The notes under the pieces are model-generated. The model was not told where the DNA came from and ran no database searches. It saw only the letters and a list, made by a program, of their open reading frames with translations. A program made the position numbers and the translations under genes. Of a stretch of DNA of 64,000 nucleotides, positions 27,013 to 45,190 are shown one piece after another. The stretch is from Portunus trituberculatus (Eukaryota > Arthropoda > Malacostraca > Decapoda > Portunidae), in NCBI RefSeq assembly GCF_017591435.1, contig NC_059293.1, positions 21,191,089-21,255,088 of the forward strand. Direction: 5' to 3'. Numbering within the stretch: the first letter of the stretch is position 1; each line of letters starts with the position of its first letter.

Positions 27013-30000
27013 CAATGGAGACTCATAAAGATAAAAAGAGAGTCCTAGACTTCTTTTCTTTGGTGTGTTTTTCCTATAATGGAAGAGAGAGAGAGAGTTC
27101 ATAATACATGTTGAGTATGATCTGCATGCAAGGAGCAAGCAATTTTTTTTCTGTAAATATTTTGACATTTGTATACTTTCCATCATTCATTAGCTTAATT
27201 TTAGTTGTTTTATTTATTTAACTATATTGATTTATTTATTGTATGTGCAACCTTTTAGTGTAGTTTATTGTCCATTATTTGACTGGCTTCCAAACTTGAA
27301 TTAGGAGCAAAGTAGTGATGTGGCTTGGCTTGAGAAAGAGCTGGTTCCTGCAACCACCGACTTGCCAGGCTGCGCTCACTCCCGCAGGAAGTCCGGGACT
27401 CTGGCCTTGAAGAACTGCTGGTTTGGGATTGCTCATCATTCTATTAAACTCAGAAAAGTAGATGAAGATATGATGAGTAATACACCAAAGCCTATTGTGT
27501 TCTAATTTTAAGCCAGATCATTGAATATTCTGTCTGTGTGCAGAAATAGTTCCTGATGGGAGGATTAAATGATAAAAGTGATGATAGATAGTTCATGGTT
27601 TTAAGTCTCAGGGATGGTACATATGAACCTTGAGTTGATAAGGTTGTACAGCCAACACAGAAGTAACTAAGCATGCCTGAGTAAACATTTTTGCAAGATA
27701 ATCTTTGCATAAGGAGCTTTATTTAGCTAGTTTCATAATTCTTCATTTTGCTGCAGTGTGATGCTAAAGGATAGCTCTGCTATTCTTTGGTTTTATTTTT
27801 TGGGATCAACCTGTTCCTAAGAACGTATCATGTCTTGCCGAGCTTCACACGTCCTGGATCTCTGCTGGTTCCTTTAGGAGTGTCAGGCTTCATTCATTCC
27901 TGTGCAGTTGGCCTATGGACCAAAGCTGCAAAGCTGCAAATTATTGATTAAGACTGTCATTGACCAGATGACTAAGATTTAAGTATAAGAAGTGAATAAG
28001 AAGTGCTATGATGAAATAAGCTTGAGGTGAAGGATTGTGTTGGTGGGTGGCTCCAACACAAGGAACAGTGAAGCTGACCACTCCCTAACTCAACCAGTGC
28101 TCTTGTCACTCCATCTCCCAGGTTCAGGGGATCCATCATCACCTTGAATCTGATGACGATTCCGACGATGTTTCAAATTTTTATCCACAAACCTTTGACA
28201 ATCCCATTGTCAAGCAGGTTAGCAGCCATTCTTGATGAGTATGATACCTAACTCTGTGCTCTTCCGGCAAGCAGTGTGCATTACTGCCAGCCTTGCTCTG
28301 TCTGTACCACAGTCTTCCTTAGTGATGTGACACAACTTTCAGGATGCAGATGTGGCTCAGTTCAAAGTCACAATACAGTGCTGGAACTATTCACAAAGAC
28401 AAAATTATTGATAGCGTAAGGGAAATGTTTAAAGCATTTTATTTCCACGTATTTGTCTCCAGTCTTGCTCCCTCGGAGTGTCCCACAATGAGGGTGTCGT
28501 GGCAGGAGAGTCTTAGTACATTCTCCTCAAGTCATTGTGTAAAATGAAAGAAACTTGGATGATTTTGTGAGCAGTGTAATGATTGAGTCACACCTGTACT
28601 GCCATCCTTGGGAAGACAGTGACCTTGTGTTCCTGCATCATGATTCCTCTCAGACCACATCTAGTCCTATTTGTGCTTGCCACTTGAGAGTATCCTCCCA
28701 AGTCTCATGCTTGAGAAGAAAGTTCCACTGATACAAAATAATTAATTCTTATGAATGGGGTCATCCTTATTTGCATGTAAGCCATTATTTTCCTTTCAAT
28801 TATTTTAAGTTGTTTATCATGCTTGAGAAGCTTATTATCTGTCTGCTGTATTGACATCATAATAATTACTTTGTATCACTTCCAGAGTTGATATAAGCAG
28901 GAATGTATGCTGATGCTTTGACATCACCCTGCTGTGACTCATCAGCTATATCATGTTTATATGTTCTTTTTCTCCCTGCCTTTCCCTTCACCCCTTATTG
29001 CTATGATGGGGTATTCTAACTCCCCTTAACCTGCATGCTTGTTAGATGACCTACATGCTAAGCATTAGCTCTTCTGGGAGCGAGCATGAGTCTGGGCTTA
29101 CTGAAGGGGAGGCAGACCAGCCAGATGAGGGCCCATCCTTTCTCCAAGAGGGTCATGATGAGGAGGATGGGGGGGAGAACAAGGACAGAGTGCTTTGCCA
29201 CCATATGGAAGCTTCCCAGGTGTGGGGAAGAGACCAGGTGACTAAATTCATGTTTGTATTCACCTGGGAAGTAATAATGTTCACATTCACTCTCACGTCA
29301 TGTTGGGTTGTTGCTAGCTAGATGTTCTATCCACCTGGGAAGTTAATGTTCATGTTGGGTTCATGGCTTTTGAGTTTGCTTCTTTGTTATGTGTTTTGCA
29401 GGGGTGACTGTCAGTGAGTGCTCTGTGGGTGTTGACTGTCTGGCTTGATGTTGTGGTGTTTGTTCTTAGAAAAATAGATGGAAGAATGAAGGATGAGGCT
29501 GCACCAGATCTAATTTGCAGAGCCGTTGCTTTGGATAGGAGTGGATGATTGATTATGTACATCTAAGTGTATTCACATGTTCAGAAAATCAAGAGGAATA
29601 TTAGCAAAGAATGGGATATACAAATTTTTTCTATGTGTCAGTCAGTATGTATATTAAAGTATCTCTAAGGTACTGAGGCTTATGAAACGTTACACACTGG
29701 TAGTCTTTGATTTGTGTTCACATTATGTATTTTGTATCTGGAGGTGACACAAGGTTGGCAGCTTTCATTAATTCATTTGCTATAGCTGTAGTTAGCTCAC
29801 TCCTCTATCCTGTTTTGTAGTGACGGGACAGTGAGAGCCGACCACTGATGTCCACTTGGGCCGTGATGAGCACTCATGGCCTTATTGGTAACATGTTGGA
29901 CTTTCATGTAGCTTTGAATGCCCAGCTAGGAATTGAACCCTGGGCTGAAAGTGTTCACAAAGGCCTGAGTGGACTTTGGGTGGTCTGGACTACTGTGTCA

Positions 30001-33000
30001 CTACATCTGCTTTCCCTACACATAATGAGGTGTGTTGGTCAGGGTGTCATTGTGGGGTGGTGACTCGTGCTCCACTTTTGTGGCCTCAGGTAGCAAGCTG
30101 GCCGGCCCCCAGCTCATATCCACACACTGAAGACTGTATTCTGAAACACTTCTTTGCCACATCTCCACTACTTTCAGAAGGCTCTGATTGCAGTTACATA
30201 TATTTTTAAGGGTGTCTTTACAGTTCTAGTAACAGGTTGACAAGATTTCTACATTATTAAAAGGAAAAACTGTCTTGAAAAGTTAGCTAATCTCTGTGGC
30301 CTTTGAAAATAGTTGTGGTGAGAGAAAGCAAAGTGTTTCTGAATACGGGCGAGACTGTGATGGTAGTTCTTTCACTAGTAATGTTCTAATACAGAAATCA
30401 CTCTGAGAGGATATTAGATAATGAATGGTATGATCAGTTGTCATGGTACTTGCATTGTAGATAGTAGAGTAAGGTGAGGACTTTGGATCATCTTATATTC
30501 TTTGTATGTCAGTAGTAGTTGCTTTTTAACAGTATTTTGTGAAGAAAGAAGGTACTGACATGGCTATGATTTAACCGAATGCATTTTGTCATTGATACAT
30601 GAAGAGAGAGAAGTACTACTAGCTTTGTCACAAAGTTATATATAAACATATATCAGTAGTTACATCTAAAATCTAACATGTGGTGCTTATATCTGTGTAT
30701 GAAATAATTATTTGTCTGTTGAGAAGTTGACTGGAGAGAATACATCACTATAATCAACAGGGCTTCAAGGAGATGGACATGGATGTCATTGGAGATTTCC
30801 GCTATGCTGATGATGAGTTCAAGGACCAGGATGACAATCTGAGGTCAGTGCACATCTTCCACTCCCCTTTCACTTAGGGGGCCATGTTAAAAGGATACAA
30901 GTGTGAAAAAAATTATTCAGATAGATAGATAAATGAATCAGTAAACAGTGATGCCTTTCCTCACACACATATTCAATAACTGTACAGGTTAGATAACAAT
31001 TGATTAACACAACTTCTTCCCTTACTCAACATTTAATTTTCCTCACTTTATGCAGTAACTGCTGCAATTAACAAAATATATACTGTATAAGTAGATATTC
31101 TTATTGCTAGTCTTGATTACAAAACACTTTCAGCATCTAGAGTCAAAATATTTCTCCTCAAGCACAATTAATAACAGAAACACCTTTATTTCTTTTTTGG
31201 CAACAGTGGTCCCCTGCAGCGGCTCACAACTCAGGCCCTGGCACTGTCTGGAGCAGCTGGTGTGGGCGGAGGGTCACCGGGCAGTCAAGGTGTGGAGGGC
31301 GGCGGCGAGGCAGGTATTGGAGACCGTGATGTGTTCGAGGAGCTGTGTGCTAACCATCGTTCAAGCATGGGCGAGTTTGATGACATGTGGACAGATAAAG
31401 AAAAGCAAATCACCTTCACCCAGGAACAGCACCAGGAAGAAAGGTAAGAGCTTATCAAGTTGTGGTGTAAGTGCTTCATTATTGCATCTAACAAGGATCA
31501 TTACTTGTTTCAGGTATCAGGAAAGGCTCATGTTTGCTTTGGTAATATGCAAGTCAAATGATACATGATTGTTGTGAATGTTCTTAATTGTATGCCAACA
31601 GTGAGAAGGACAAGGATCAAGCTTCCAGTTCAGAGGATGAGGATGATGACATTTCAGGACTAAGAGCTGGTGAGACAAAGATGGAAGTCGATCAAGACGG
31701 TGAGTACCACAGTAAGTCAAGAAGAACGTTCACAGTCTCACCATGGTATGATGATCTGAGAGTTTTCAGTGTTCAATGATGCACCAAGTTTTGCACTCAG
31801 TCACTTCTACTAGAGAGTTGCAGAATTTGAATCAGTGAAAGTGTTTGCTCTATTTTGATCTCCAGGCACACAAATTTACACTGGATGAAATCTAAACTAA
31901 AAATCAAACACCAGAGATCACTGAGTATGTGGAAACTACAGCAGATATTATAACATGAATCTAAAATATTAACATACTGACAAAACTATGTTGATATTCT
32001 GCTCTTTATGATTTTCCTGTGTTGAAGAAATAGGCATCATTGATATGGTTCTTACAGAATGGGCAGAAGTGTTTGACAAGAGGAGTGGTGATGAAAACGG
32101 CAAGATTGAGGGTGCCAACCCGTGGGAGACGGGCCCCATGTCAGACACTTCAGACAACAGTGGATGGGCAGACTTCAGTGCATTCAGCAGCTCAGCAAGT
32201 GTTGATCCATTTGGAAAGAAACTTGCTCCGGAGGGTTCGGCTTTTACGCCAGACTTCAGTGAAGTGTTTGGCGCCCCCGCTGTGCCGCCGCAGGAGAGCT
32301 CAACTGCAGTGTTTGGGGATAATGCATCCAACCAAGAGGCCTTCAGAGCAGACTTCTCTAATATAAATTTTGATTCATCTTATGAAACTAACTGTGATGA
32401 CCACAAGAACTCTGTTACCTCAACTGGGGAGCCTCAGAACAGGTAGGTGTGCTCCTTGCATGTCACACTGACATTGACGTGTGCATGAACTAATGTAATG
32501 CTTTTTGTGGAATTAGTTTGCCTGCATGACTGTGACTTACCAAATAAGTATTTTTTTTTGCCTTGACTTACAAATATTTAATTGGGAAGCATAAGGGTCA
32601 TGATGATAAAAGAAAATGGCATTTATTTATGTAGCTTTTGTGGTTTACTTATGCTGTTGGTGTTCATGAAAAATGAGCAGGTGAAATGCAACCAGTTGCT
32701 TTGAGTTGCATTTGTTACAGAAGGTATTCTGCAACAAATGCTTTTTTGTTTGAGCTACAATAAAAAACTAACAATGGATTTTGAAATAAATTTAATTGTA
32801 GGATGAGATGATCCTGGGTAACACAAAGTAAGGTGATGAAAGAAAGTCACACCACTGAAACTGAAGCAAATTTTATCAAATTTAAAAGTTAATGAGCATG
32901 TGGTCCATGATGACCTTCCCCTTTGTGCCATTACAGTGTTGCTTACAGTATGAAGGAATAACAAACTAGTCTGTTGTTGGTAGACTTACATGCCTTTTTC

Positions 33001-33855
33001 TTGAGTTGAGTGAGGTTTGAGGGAATAAATGCATCAAAACATGTTAGAGCTATGCTCTTGTGCAGCTTTACTCCTGCATTACATATGTAGTGAGTCACAG
33101 AAGGCCAAGGAAACATTGAAGCACCTCATGGAAAGTTTATTTGCAAAAGTTAAAATTAAATATTTGGTGTGGAGAGGCACCTCACTCAGAGCTGCGTCAG
33201 TTTCCACTCCTCCTGAAGGTGCAGGTGGTCTTGCGATCAGTGAGTTCAGGCCACATAGTATCTTAGAACTTTGGATAATTTTCTAACATTAGTCACAGTA
33301 CATATGAGGTAATGATGATTGATTGCATATGAAACAGTCCATTCCTCAAAATGCCTTTCCACCATCAACTCTCCCTCAGTAATTTTGTGTGTAAATTCAG
33401 TTTCTTTGAGTTTATGAACTAGTGTGTGTTACGGAACTTTTTAGGGAATGCATTGTGTCTGGAAAGTTGTGTAATTTCTTTACTTTGTGACTTTCTTCAC
33501 AGCACTATTTTAGTGTCATGTTTTACTGCTTGTAGTATTGGAAATGTTTGGTCTAGCTGTTACCCCATTACTAACTACTAATTATGGTTTACTAATACTT
33601 TGCATGACTTTGATGTACAGTGAATTGGAGAGAGCAGATAGAATGGAGACTAAGAGAGAGGAGGAGGAGGAGGAGCTGATGGATAACTTCAAGTAAGTAG
33701 CCACACACACACACACACACTCACACACTTTTGTTTGGCTACCACCATTTAAAGGCTTTTTCATTCTCTAATTTGATTAATTTAGACAACACACACACAC
33801 TTTTGTTTGGCTACCACCATTTAAAGGCTTTTTCATTCTCTAATTTGATTAATTT

Positions 33856-33894
<39 letters not shown>

Positions 33895-34756
33895 TGTTTG
33901 GCTACCACCATTTAAAGGCTTTTTCATTCTCTAATTTGATGAATAATTTAGACAACTCTGCTTGCAGACTGAGCTTCCCTCATATTTTTTTGTCTTTATG
34001 TGGTTGTTCAGTATAGGTTTGCCAGATACTCTCCAGTGTGCAGTCTGTGGATAACAAAAAATATTTCTACATTTCAGTTTGTGAATGATGATAAATTTTG
34101 GATGTATATATGCTGAGTTCAGAAGAGCTGCTCAGTGCTGTGTTCAGTCTTAAGTCACTGTTGAATTACTTTGGAAGCAGACCTTTAAAAAATTAATTGT
34201 ATTGAAGTATCAATATCAAGTGTGAGATGCCAGCAGAGGCAACACACACTGGACAAGGCTCACCTGCAGCAGTGCACACTGCACACCCGTAGCTGTATTG
34301 ATCATTGTCTTGATAATGTTAGTTCTGCTATTTGTTGAATTTTTCGGCTGTCTTGTTCTTTAACTACTTTTTTTTTCTTGCCAGGTATTAGTGCATAATT
34401 ATAGTTTTTTATAAATGTAATTTTAAATAGCAAGTTTTAAAAGTACAATTAGTGTATTTGAACATTTTCCTTTGGTTCTTTTTGCTTTATGTCATGTTTA
34501 TTGGTGTATTAGAAGACTGTTTGAGACAGTTCTCAAATACAATAGTTTGCAGCTTTTTATTGCATGTTTACTTATTTTGCACATTTGGCTCAGCTTCCTC
34601 TCATCTCGAGGCCTCATGACGAAGAGCTTAGAGGGCTGCAGTGAGCCAGGTACGGCCAGCCCCGCCACTCTCGCCACAAGTGAGGCAGGCTCTGCAGACA
34701 ACAAACCCGCACAAGAAGAGGTAGCGTCAAGTCCTGAAACTCCTATTGAGAGCTAA
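16595..34756 (+). CDS. PPP6R3: Protein phosphatase 6 regulatory subunit, SAPS family (20 coding exons, about 982 aa)
   Basis: This is a scaffold subunit that binds the PP6 catalytic subunit. Exons: 16595-16654, 16955-17034, 18291-18473, 18977-19067, 21491-21628, 21934-22106, 22219-22443, 22541-22667, 22909-23061, 23312-23511, 23933-24050, 24630-24722, 28122-28217, 29046-29219 (or 29237), 30761-30843, 31207-31443, 31602-31699, 32058-32442, 33621-33692, 34594-34756. All phases match; total 2949 nt. The start MFWKYNFCSSAQIETLLQKE and then DVTLSELMDEDELLQECKAQ are hallmarks of the family, as are NPLLASFFSKVLGMLVQRRS and IHNMRGYMGHLRKIANAIVQ. A poly-Q run (residues 282-309) interrupts the SAPS region. 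The C-terminal half is acidic and low-complexity, with FDDMWTDKEKQITFTQEQ, GWADFSAFSS and MEVDQD, as in vertebrate PPP6R3. Arthropods are thought to have a single PPP6R gene (fly fmt), so R1/R2/R3 naming is a convention. Confidence 0.94.
17367..17454. repeat. (CA)n microsatellite abutting a LINE fragment
   Basis: An 88-bp CA array directly upstream of the LINE remnant at 17461. A second array lies directly downstream of it. Confidence 0.97.
17461..18118 (+). mobile_element. Non-LTR retrotransposon (CR1/L2-like) RT C-terminal remnant with frameshift
   Basis: The translation reads KDLGVTITNDLSPERHINKI, then MIRPRLEYATIQWAPNLKK, LEKVQRAATKMVPDLRDLTY, LENRRERG. After a one-base shift near 17805 it continues DLIAIYRVM, ...RRDVKKYSFSHRRVEAWNSL, FKKKLDISRYGDGT, stop. 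This is the classic tail of the reverse transcriptase polyprotein of CR1/L2-type LINEs. The 3' end carries two copies of AATTAGGTAAATAC and passes into (AC)n. The element is 5'-truncated, in an intron of PPP6R3, in the same orientation as the gene, and dead because of truncation and frameshift. Confidence 0.88.
18119..18209. repeat. (AC)n microsatellite at LINE 3' end
   Basis: A 91-bp AC array begins exactly where the GGTAAATAC 3' terminal repeats of the LINE end. It stops about 80 bp before PPP6R3 exon 3. Confidence 0.97.
18505..18740. repeat. (CT)n-rich array in PPP6R3 intron
   Basis: CT dinucleotides with CTCCT variants in the first half and pure CT in the second. It starts about 30 bp after the exon-3 donor at 18473. 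Confidence 0.95.
19911..20102 (+). mobile_element. TTAA-flanked MITE, piggyBac-like, copy 1
   Basis: It starts TTAA-CCCCTTCAGTACCATG and ends TTCAGTACTGAAGGG-TTAA, giving inverted termini of about 12 bp and TTAA on each side. The internal sequence TGTGGCCATTAATCTTCTGACCTCCATAGACC is shared with the copies at 24096, 46125, 56812, 61292 and 61905. piggyBac elements duplicate TTAA and begin with CCC/CCY, so this assignment is by structure. No transposase is present. Confidence 0.75.
22337..22420 (+). repeat. PPP6R3: In-frame CAG/CAA repeat coding poly-Q in PPP6R3
   Basis: The exon at 22219-22443 encodes QQPQQQLQHQQLQQQQQ and continues into an uninterrupted (CAG)10 at 22391-22420, then EQLDQEQG. 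The mixed CAA/CAG part is probably stable; the pure CAG part is likely to vary in length between individuals. It lies between two conserved helices of the SAPS region. Confidence 0.93.
23541..23641 (+). mobile_element. SINE-like 3' tail with poly(A), copy 2
   Basis: It has CAAGTGGACC, T8, AATATTTTGTTGCCCTTGGC, TGGCTTCTGCAT, then A19. It matches the tail at 16370 over about 60 bp. It begins 30 bp after a PPP6R3 donor site (23511/23512), so the insertion is very close to an exon. Confidence 0.65.
24096..24296 (-). mobile_element. TTAA-flanked MITE, piggyBac-like, copy 2
   Basis: It runs from TTAACCCCTTCAGTACTAAG to GTACTGAAGAGGTTAA. Internally it is the reverse orientation of copy 1 (ATTAGGAACGATCTATGGAGATCAG). 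It sits in the PPP6R3 intron between 24050 and 24630. Confidence 0.75.
25281..26063. mobile_element. Non-autonomous hAT-like element (783 bp) with perfect 8-bp target duplication
   Basis: The left end TAGAGATGTACCGATACC and right end GATACCGATGCATCTCTA are inverted repeats (TAGAGATG/CATCTCTA). The element is bracketed by the identical octamer ATAGTAAC at 25273-25280 and 26064-26071. Sub-terminal CCGATACC/GCCGATACCG motifs recur several times at both ends, as in hAT transposase binding regions. The interior is AT-rich with no transposase frame, so this is a deletion derivative or MITE. It lies in the large PPP6R3 intron 24723-28121. Confidence 0.88.
26145..26220 (+). mobile_element. Possible tRNA-derived SINE head remnant
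   Basis: TGGTTCAATTGGTAAGACGTCTAGC resembles a tRNA D-arm/A-box, and GGTAGTTTAATCATC is a poor B-box. No clover leaf can be drawn with confidence, so it is at best a decayed pol III promoter of a SINE. Confidence 0.3.
26955..27012. repeat. (GT)n microsatellite
   Basis: Pure GT array in the PPP6R3 intron 24723-28121. Confidence 0.96.
29046..29237 (+). CDS. PPP6R3: Optional acidic exon of PPP6R3 with two in-frame donors
   Basis: Acceptor TTGTTAG|ATGACC at 29045/29046 opens a phase-0 exon encoding MTYMLSISSSGSEHESGLTE and a Glu/Asp-rich stretch. It may end at CAG|GTGTGG (29219) or CAG|GTGACT (29237), 58 or 64 codons. Both keep the reading frame into the next exon at 30761. The flanking exons are also phase 0 to each other, so the exon could be skipped (924 aa without it). 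I do not recall an equivalent in vertebrate PPP6R3. Confidence 0.55.
29850..29965 (+). mobile_element. Possible tRNA-like/SINE-related segment
   Basis: TGGCCTTATTGGTAACATGTTGGACTTTCATGTAG...AGGAATTGAACCCTGGGC has an A-box-like start and a B-box-like GGAATTGAACCC. The loops do not fold into a proper tRNA, so a SINE fragment is the more likely reading. Confidence 0.3.
30133..30350 (-). mobile_element. TIR element with one internal unit (copy A)
   Basis: The ends are TGTATTCTGAAACACTTCTTTG and, on the opposite strand, CGTATTCAGAAACACTTTGC, forming an inverted repeat of about 25 bp. The interior is one diverged, reversed copy of the roughly 140-bp unit seen tandemly at 58934 and 59935 (TTAATAATGTAGAAATCTTG...CTAGAACTGTAAA). 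It lies in a PPP6R3 intron. Confidence 0.7.
33080..33285 (+). mobile_element. Weak L1-like reverse-transcriptase remnant
   Basis: A short frame reads KYLVWRGTSLRAASV followed by EGAGGLAISEFRPHSI, which resembles the GGLxxPDFRLY block near the end of L1-type RT domains. It has no other RT motif and could be chance, so confidence is low. Confidence 0.25.
33703..33957. repeat. Three tandem copies of a 70-bp unit separated by (CA)n
   Basis: TTTGTTTGGCTACCACCATT followed by TAAAGGCTTTTTCATTCTCTAATTTGAT is present three times, nearly identical. The copies start near 33730, 33802 and 33894, and each is preceded by a CA run. It lies directly behind the PPP6R3 donor at 33692. Confidence 0.93.
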
Positions 34757-40821
<6,065 letters not shown>

Positions 40822-43800
40822 TTACCTTTGGTTCTGACAGGAGAAGTGCACAACATCACCATTGGGACACCAAGCAAAAGCACTGGAAGAACAAGAAACA
40901 GTTTTAAGTTTAAGCACACAACAAAGAGTATCTAAAAAATCTTCTGAACTAACTTTCAACACTGCCACCATCAAAACATTAGAGAACAGGAAGGTCAGAG
41001 GACTGAATTACAATGAAAATCACCTCTTCATCATAAAAGAGGAAGTAAGAGAATCTTGTACATATGTTTTGAAATATCTACCTTAATACTCACCTTTGTT
41101 TAGTAAATCTCTTGCTGCACACAGCACAGTATGTATATTCTGACAAAACAATCTTCTCTCTCTGGCAGGAAGCAAGCTCTTCATTTGTCTGAAAGGAAAA
41201 CATGAAATTAAGTTAGGCATTCTGACCACATTGTAAATTAGTACAATAAATACAAGTGTAAGGGATTCTTCTGCCTGCCAGATATCAAGAAGAGCTAACT
41301 TACCTGCAATTTGAGGGACTGTGTGAGACCCCGGGTGATCTGTTGCTCCCTGCAGGCAGTGGTTGCCAAGTTGAAGGAGGCTTGAATGAAAGGCTTCAGC
41401 AGATTCAATCTTACATCATCAGGAAGAACCTTCAAGGCCTGTAATGAGCAGTGAATTATATTAGAGAAAGGGGATTAACTGTACTTGCCATCTTTACTCC
41501 CACCACTGTACATGTCTTGGGCAATGGTGCAGTACTGTCAGCCCTCACCTGGCCTAGATCGATGCACTGTAAGTAATTCTGCAGGAGGTCCAGCACAGTC
41601 TTCACATCTGGAGGCTTCTTTGTATGCTGCTTCAGAGGAGACCCAGATGAGCTTTGGGCATCAGATGGGGTCACAAGGAGCTTCAACAAGGTCAAATACA
41701 CCTGATTTAAGAAAAAAAGAATAAATTACTACTAATCACCAGAAGCTTCAGCAAAGCCAAACACACCTGATATAAGAACTGCCTATGTTGTGCAACTCAT
41801 CCCTGTAAAGTGAGAGTAGGAATACTTTCTCTTCTCCATCAAGGGCCAAGTGGATATGAGAGTGGTGAGAATGAGTGTGAATGTGGAAGTTGTGTGACTT
41901 GTCTTGGCTTTCCTGCATTTTACAGGAGTCAGTCTTGGTGTATGTATGTATTATGAATAAGTTACACATGATGGTTTCTCTTATGCTCTTAAATATTCTT
42001 TCATGCTTCCATGGCACTCAAAAGAGGATATGACAAATGGAGTTGAATCTTACCTCACTTCCTGAACCAGATGATGAGTAGTGCTTCCTGCAGTAGTTGA
42101 GAGCAGCATCAGTGTCACCAAGAGTGTGGATGTAGATGGCCAGAGCCTGGTGGTGTTGTCCCAGGCATCCCAAAAGTACTGCTCGCTCTTCATGGAGGCC
42201 TACGGAATGTGTTATCTCTCAGGGCATGTTTTGTATATGACTGGTGAGAGTAAGGTTTTGGTTGTGAGATTAATGAAAGTAAAGTTGATGTGGAAGAAAA
42301 ATATTGTATCATGAAGATTCAATTTTGCTTCAGTTATTTTTTGGTAGTAAATGTAAAATAGATATTAAAGGAAAAAAGATTACTATATAATCAATAAAGG
42401 TATAAATAAGGAATTTCTGCCTTCATAACCTTTCACAATACATACAGTAGTAACATTAGTTTAACTTACTATCATAAGGGAAGTGAACCAGGAGAGTGGC
42501 AGCAGTGTAATTTTCAGACTGGTTCAGAAAACTCAGAAGCTTTTCACGAGTCATCTTTCTCTTATTCTTTTCCTGTAAAAAATATCATATATACTAAGCA
42601 GAAGTGCATGACAGAGCCTTACAGAATCTTTTCCCCATCTGAGTACTGTACATTTCAAAATTAACTTTCTCATTCTCATGTGAAATTTGAAGAAAAGAAC
42701 TGACTGGCTGCCTGTTCTTTCAATGGGTTTCTGTATAGTGAACAAGCTGAGCACACACTACACTAGAAGGATCAGACAGGTGACAGGTGAGCAAGGTTGC
42801 CACCACTCAACTCTCAAACACTTACCTCTTCCAGGGTGGTGGGGTCACACACAGGGATTGCCGCAGTGACCACCTCCCTGTACTGGTGGATGAGCTCATT
42901 GTGAAGCAGAGGAGTGCAGTCTTTCCACTCCTCTATCACATGCTCCTGTAACACAGATATTAGGGTTACCATATATCAACTATCAAGATTACGGACACCT
43001 TCACTAAAACCTGATGTAATACTGGAAAACATATAAATTAATAATAAAAAATTCAATTTATTTTATCTTCGTGGCAATAAGATCTCAAGGCCACAAACAA
43101 ACAAACAGTGATCAAAAGTGACACCTATACCAATGCAGGTTAAAGAATAAAGAGTGGTGTGCACTGTGGAGCAAGCCAAGTCATCCAATGAAGGGAAGGC
43201 TGGCAGCATTAATTCCATATAAGACCATATAAAGGGACTAACAACTAAGTGGGCCTTTTCCTTTAATTTCACTCTTTATGTTGCCCTTAACCAGTTTTCC
43301 CTTCTTACATATAAAAAAAAGAGATCAGTATAAAGGTGTAGCAGAAATATCACCCACAGTTTAAAGGTTAACAGAGGGTGTGAATGGTACCTACGCCATA
43401 CACAGTGAGGGAGTCTGTCCAGGGCCTAAACACCACCACCAGCCTTACAGTGACACCCACCGGCCGCCAGCATCACCCACTCACTATATATATTCACGCA
43501 GTCCCAAGGCACAGCTCAGTTCTAATGAGACACCACGGAGTGATGATGGCCTCTTCCTTGGGCATATAACACACACACACACACACACACACACTGAGGA
43601 AGGGAAGATGCCTGAGAGATGTTAAAAAATTTTGTTTCCCACAAAGATGTGTTGAGACTTGGAACAGTTTGAGTGAGGAAATGGTGTCAGCAAAGAGTGT
43701 ACATAGTTTTAAAGAAAAATTGGATAAGTGTAGATATGGAGACGGGGCCACATGAGCATAAAGCCCAGGCCCTGTAAAACTACAACTGGGTAAATACACA

Positions 43801-45145
43801 CTCTATGATAATAATGTTGCTGCTACTACTACCACTATTACTTCTACTACAAACTCCCTCACAAATTTCCATTCCCCCATTTCTTCCTAATATCACTTAG
43901 TTTCATGTGCTTCAGGTGGGAAACAGCAGGAAATACTGGGAAACATTGAGAATTGGTGGAAATGTTGAAGAGTTGACACAGGAAGGGGCAGGGTTTGGTA
44001 GGGGGTGTCTTGGTCTGGGTCATGGTGGGAACCGGCCAGACTGAATGGAGGTATACATAACCATTGCCTTATTTAACACAGTAATGGGCTATTTATCTAT
44101 TTTGGTGGTTAATTTTGGCTTTGCTTCACTCACTGGGTCTGGAAACACAGGGGGGGTGCAGGCAAACATTGGTGGACTGACCTGTGGGGGGAAGACACGG
44201 CTGAGGTGTCCTGTGGCTCAATATTTACGTACGTAATTCATTTTAAAAATCGCCACAAGAAAAAAGGCGCCCAGACTGAAATGCACTACAGTTTTTGACA
44301 CGACAAATACTTAAACTAATAATCAAAATATAAAAACGTAACCGGGTCGTTTGTTTACAAAACGAAGTCTAACGAACCGTCCGCTTTCAAAATAATAGCG
44401 CCGAAAACACATCATAATGTCGAGAAGGAAAGCGAAGCCATAATATACTATGTTACATTTTTTAATAAGAAAAATGTTTGCTTTCCAGCGAAATAAAGAA
44501 AACACAAATTTCTCTTAGCATAAAAAAAAATTGTTTTCAGATTTGGGACCGTTAAAATTTTTAAATTTGAAAATACGAATAGTTAGACTAAATATTAACG
44601 AGTATTATTACTTGGGTCATGTTTTTCATATATTTCAAGTATTATTCCAAGCACCAAAACAATCCTAGGGGTATTAATTAAAAAACGTGAAAATTATACA
44701 TAGCCGAAAGTGTTATTTCGACGATAAACAAAACAACACAGCTAGACACGATCTTATTACAGATTATAACTTGATTTGCATTTCTATCAATAAATAACAC
44801 TAAAAAACAATGCAAATTCAAACAATAAACAAGAAAAATCGTGATGTGGAGCCGAAGCAGCTTTTTTTGCACCTTTTCTCACCACCTCAATCCCCCCTCC
44901 CATCCCTCCTACATACCTCCCCATCCCTCCACTACCACCTCTTCTACCTATTTCCACACAGCAAGCCATTAAAGCACCTGCAAAACACTCGAAACATTTC
45001 CTAAATCACTTGGCTGCAGGGTGAAGGAACGAAGCTGGCGCTTGGAGGAGGTTGGCGGCCCAGCGGGTCGGGACTCGGGGCGCCAGGGATGGATTGATGT
45101 GGTGGTGGTGGGGTGTGTGTGTGTGCGTTCACTGTTTTGATCTGC

Positions 45146-45190
<45 letters not shown>

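Noticed and set aside
27304..27505. Possible alternative terminal exon of PPP6R3 (EQSSDVAWLEKELVPATTD...)
   Set aside because: An acceptor-like ATTAG and a phase-0 frame exist, but there is no poly(A) signal close by, no family similarity, and the 24722 to 28122 junction already gives the conserved protein.
28344..28379. Possible extra PPP6R3 exon (DADVAQFKVTIQ)
   Set aside because: The donor would be CA|GTGCTG, which is weak, and the frame then breaks phase with the next exon.
26145..29965. tRNA genes at 26150 and 29870
   Set aside because: A-box-like starts only; no acceptor-stem pairing and no proper anticodon arm. Treated as SINE-like remnants.
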